A stretch of DNA of 53,839 nt from contig NZ_QPMK01000025.1 in the NCBI RefSeq assembly GCF_003344785.1, positions 1 through 53,839 on the forward strand. The letters run 5' to 3'. The notes beneath the pieces were generated by a model. The model saw nothing but the letters and a program-made list of their open reading frames with translations. It had not been told where the DNA came from and ran no database searches. Within the stretch, counting starts at the first letter, position 1; each line of letters opens with the position of its first letter. A program made the position numbers and the translations under genes. Of the stretch, positions 52,452-53,839 are shown in pieces. The stretch comes from Thalassococcus profundi (GTDB lineage: Bacteria; Pseudomonadota; Alphaproteobacteria; Rhodobacterales; Rhodobacteraceae).

Positions 52452-53504
52452 ATGACTGAGACGACCCTCCCGACGCCCGGCCTCCGGTCCGCGCTGCGTC
52501 ATCTATGGCATGATCATCGGGTCTGGCTTGCCTCGGTGCTGATCCTTCTGGTGCTGGCGGTGGTCGATGCGCCGCAGGCCGCCGACTCTGCGCTTTTTGC
52601 GGGTGAAGCGCTCTTGCGGACGGCGCCGTTCCTGATCCTGTCGATCGCCATCGCCGCGTGGGCGAATGCCACCGGCGCCGACAACCTAATCGCCAAGGCC
52701 TTCACCGGCGCGCCGCTGCTGATGATCGGGCTGGGCGCGCTGGCGGGGGGTATCTCGCCCTTCTGCTCCTGCGGGGTGATCCCGCTGATCGCGGCGCTGC
52801 TTGCAATGGGCGTGCCGCTCTCGGCGGTAATGGCCTTCTGGCTTGCATCGCCAATCATGGACCCGTCGATGTTCGTGCTGACGGCGGGTGTGCTCGACCT
52901 CGAATTCGCGGTGGCCAAGACGCTGGCCGCCATCGGGCTGGGCGTGTTCGGCGGGACGGTGGTGCACCTGATGATAAAGGGCGGTGCCTTTGCCGACCCC
53001 TTGCGCGACGGCATCGGCAACGGCGGCTGCGGCGGCGCGAAGATCCGCGCGCCAAAGCCCGTGGTGTGGCGCTTCTGGACGGATGCGGACCGCCGGGCGA
53101 AGTTCGGCAAGACGGCGCTGAGCACAACGCTATTCCTGGCCAAATGGCTGACGCTGGCCTTCATCCTCGAAAGCCTGATGCTGGCGTGGATCCCGGCGGA
53201 AACCGTCACCGCCGCGCTTGGTGGCGAGGGGCTCATGCCTATCGTGACCGCGACGCTGGTGGGCGTGCCGGCCTATCTGAACGGCTATGCCGCTCTGCCG
53301 CTGGTCGGCGGTCTGATCGAGCAGGGCATGGCGCCGGGGGCGGGCATGGCCTTTCTCGTGGCGGGGGGCGTCACCTCTATCCCGGCGGCGATGGCGGTCT
53401 GGGCGTTGGCACGGCCGCAGGTCTTTGCGCTCTATATCGGTCTGTCCCTGACCGGCGCCTTCGCATCGGGGCTGCTGTTCCAGCTCTGGACGCAGGTGGC
53501 ATGA
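52452..53504 (+). CDS. UPF0718/ArsP-like permease
   Basis: A 350-residue inner-membrane permease with about eight to ten segments. The family motif GGISPFCSCGVIPLIAALLA has a Cys pair (CSC), a likely metal or metalloid site; LASPIMDPSMFVL follows. A soluble loop with GNGGCGGAK lies mid-protein. Known relatives export methylarsenicals or other toxicants; here the substrate is unknown. GTG 52449 is an alternative start. Its stop overlaps a short truncated frame (ATGA). Confidence 0.88.
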   Translation: MTETTLPTPGLRSALRHLWHDHRVWLASVLILLVLAVVDAPQAADSALFAGEALLRTAPFLILSIAIAAWANATGADNLIAKAFTGAPLLMIGLGALAGGISPFCSCGVIPLIAALLAMGVPLSAVMAFWLASPIMDPSMFVLTAGVLDLEFAVAKTLAAIGLGVFGGTVVHLMIKGGAFADPLRDGIGNGGCGGAKIRAPKPVVWRFWTDADRRAKFGKTALSTTLFLAKWLTLAFILESLMLAWIPAETVTAALGGEGLMPIVTATLVGVPAYLNGYAALPLVGGLIEQGMAPGAGMAFLVAGGVTSIPAAMAVWALARPQVFALYIGLSLTGAFASGLLFQLWTQVA

Positions 53505-53563
53505 CCAATAGCGGCGAGACACGTCGTCTCACCGCACCCTTCCTTATCGAAGCCGTACCATGA
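53501..53563 (+). pseudogene. Truncated gene start before the IS3-family element
   Basis: ATG 53501 overlaps the permease stop (ATGA), as expected for the next gene of an operon. It encodes only 20 residues (MTNSGETRRLTAPFLIEAVP) before a TGA at 53561, 4 bases from the presumed end of the IS3-family element. It is probably the beginning of a gene cut off by that insertion. Confidence 0.4.
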
Positions 53564-53566
53564 TCC

Positions 53567-53839
53567 TGGAGTAGCCCCCTGAAAGTGGTCCACCAACTGG
53601 GATAGTTTTGTCCCGCAATTGGAGGATCAGCGATGGCTGGGAAACGAGAGAAGGCCGAAGAGATCGTATCTAAGCTTCGGCAGGTTGAAATTCTGCAAGG
53701 ACAAGGGGCGACGATTGCCGAGGCAGTGCGCCAGATCGGTGTGACGCAGCAGACGTTCTACAGATGGCGTAAGCTTTATGGCGGGATGCAGCGGTCACAG
53801 CTTGCGCGCCTGAAAGAGCTGGAGAAGGAGAACCAGCGG
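53567..53839 (+). mobile_element. IS3-family insertion sequence, left end (partial)
   Basis: The terminal sequence TGGAGTAGCCCCCTGAAAGT (from 53567) resembles IS3-family ends, and an orfA transposase gene begins 66 bases in. The element runs beyond the right edge, so its other end and target duplication are not visible. Confidence 0.6.
53633..53839 (+). CDS. IS3-family transposase OrfA (partial)
   Basis: The first 69 residues of an OrfA protein: KREKAEEIVSKLRQVEILQG, then a helix-turn-helix (ATIAEAVRQIGVTQQTFYRW) and the start of a leucine-zipper region (RLKELEKENQR). GGAGGA precedes ATG 53633. The gene is cut by the end of the window; orfB would follow. Confidence 0.9.
   Translation, partial: MAGKREKAEEIVSKLRQVEILQGQGATIAEAVRQIGVTQQTFYRWRKLYGGMQRSQLARLKELEKENQR

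Overview
The window looks like a plasmid or genomic-island segment of a Rhodobacteraceae-type alphaproteobacterium. This is inferred from high GC, an MntR of the proteobacterial type, PCuAC and SCO copper chaperones, a CutF/CutO-like pair and the general style of the proteins. I could not run a search, so no species is named. Nearly all of it is accessory metal biology (Zn/Cd/Pb-type, Cu-type, Mn-type), ending on the right in insertion sequences and truncated genes.

Layout. 1-3.7 kb: a Zn/Cd-type block on the minus strand (MerR regulator, short CDF protein, transglutaminase-like protein, full CDF exporter, SpoIIAA-like protein), preceded by the start of a secreted-protein gene. 3.7-11.5 kb: an 11-gene plus-strand operon behind a CadR/PbrR-like promoter. 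It encodes two SCO proteins, DsbB, DsbA, PCuAC, an M23 peptidase, a DUF411 protein, a ZIP transporter, LspA, Lnt and a 55-residue membrane protein, so metal handling is combined with envelope and lipoprotein maturation. 11.5-16.4 kb: mntR, divergent from a di-haem cytochrome/PhnDCE-like ABC operon with a DtxR-type operator between them. 16.4-20.6 kb: two L,D-transpeptidases flanking a ZntA-like P-type ATPase and a small lipoprotein.

20.7-40.2 kb is the copper core: a YHS-domain Cu ATPase, a small Cys protein, FixH-like protein, CusB and CusA (plus strand). Then come a minus-strand set (BNR-repeat protein, cytochrome c, ABC transmembrane protein without ATPase, cupredoxin, cupredoxin-CusF fusion, multicopper oxidase, TolC, lipoprotein, Cys-rich leader protein), and CopZ divergent from a two-HMA CopA followed by CueR. 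40.3-43.2 kb: a DUF305 protein, a glutaredoxin-membrane fusion, and a permease broken by an amber codon. 43.2-49.7 kb: a long minus-strand operon headed by a CutF-like protein and a CutO-like multicopper oxidase, then DUF411, a tiny membrane protein, cytochrome c, two thioredoxin-like proteins, SCO and CcdA. 49.8-53.8 kb: an ISL3 element between two beheaded metal-resistance genes, an ArsR regulator with its permease, and the start of an IS3-family element.

Two promoter families recur. Both have the MerR-type 19-bp spacer. Four sites carry a CTCTAGT/CTACAGT-like dyad (Zn/Cd/Pb type) and four carry a TTCC...GGAA-like dyad (CueR type), so one MerR gene and one CueR gene probably control dispersed operons. 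The most interesting signal is a set of three small exported proteins with a CxxxC motif and a Pro-Pro C-terminus, each directly ahead of a copper operon. One of them precedes a multicopper oxidase whose ribosome-binding site can be masked by an RNA stem, which resembles the CutF translational copper sensor of Rhodobacter capsulatus.
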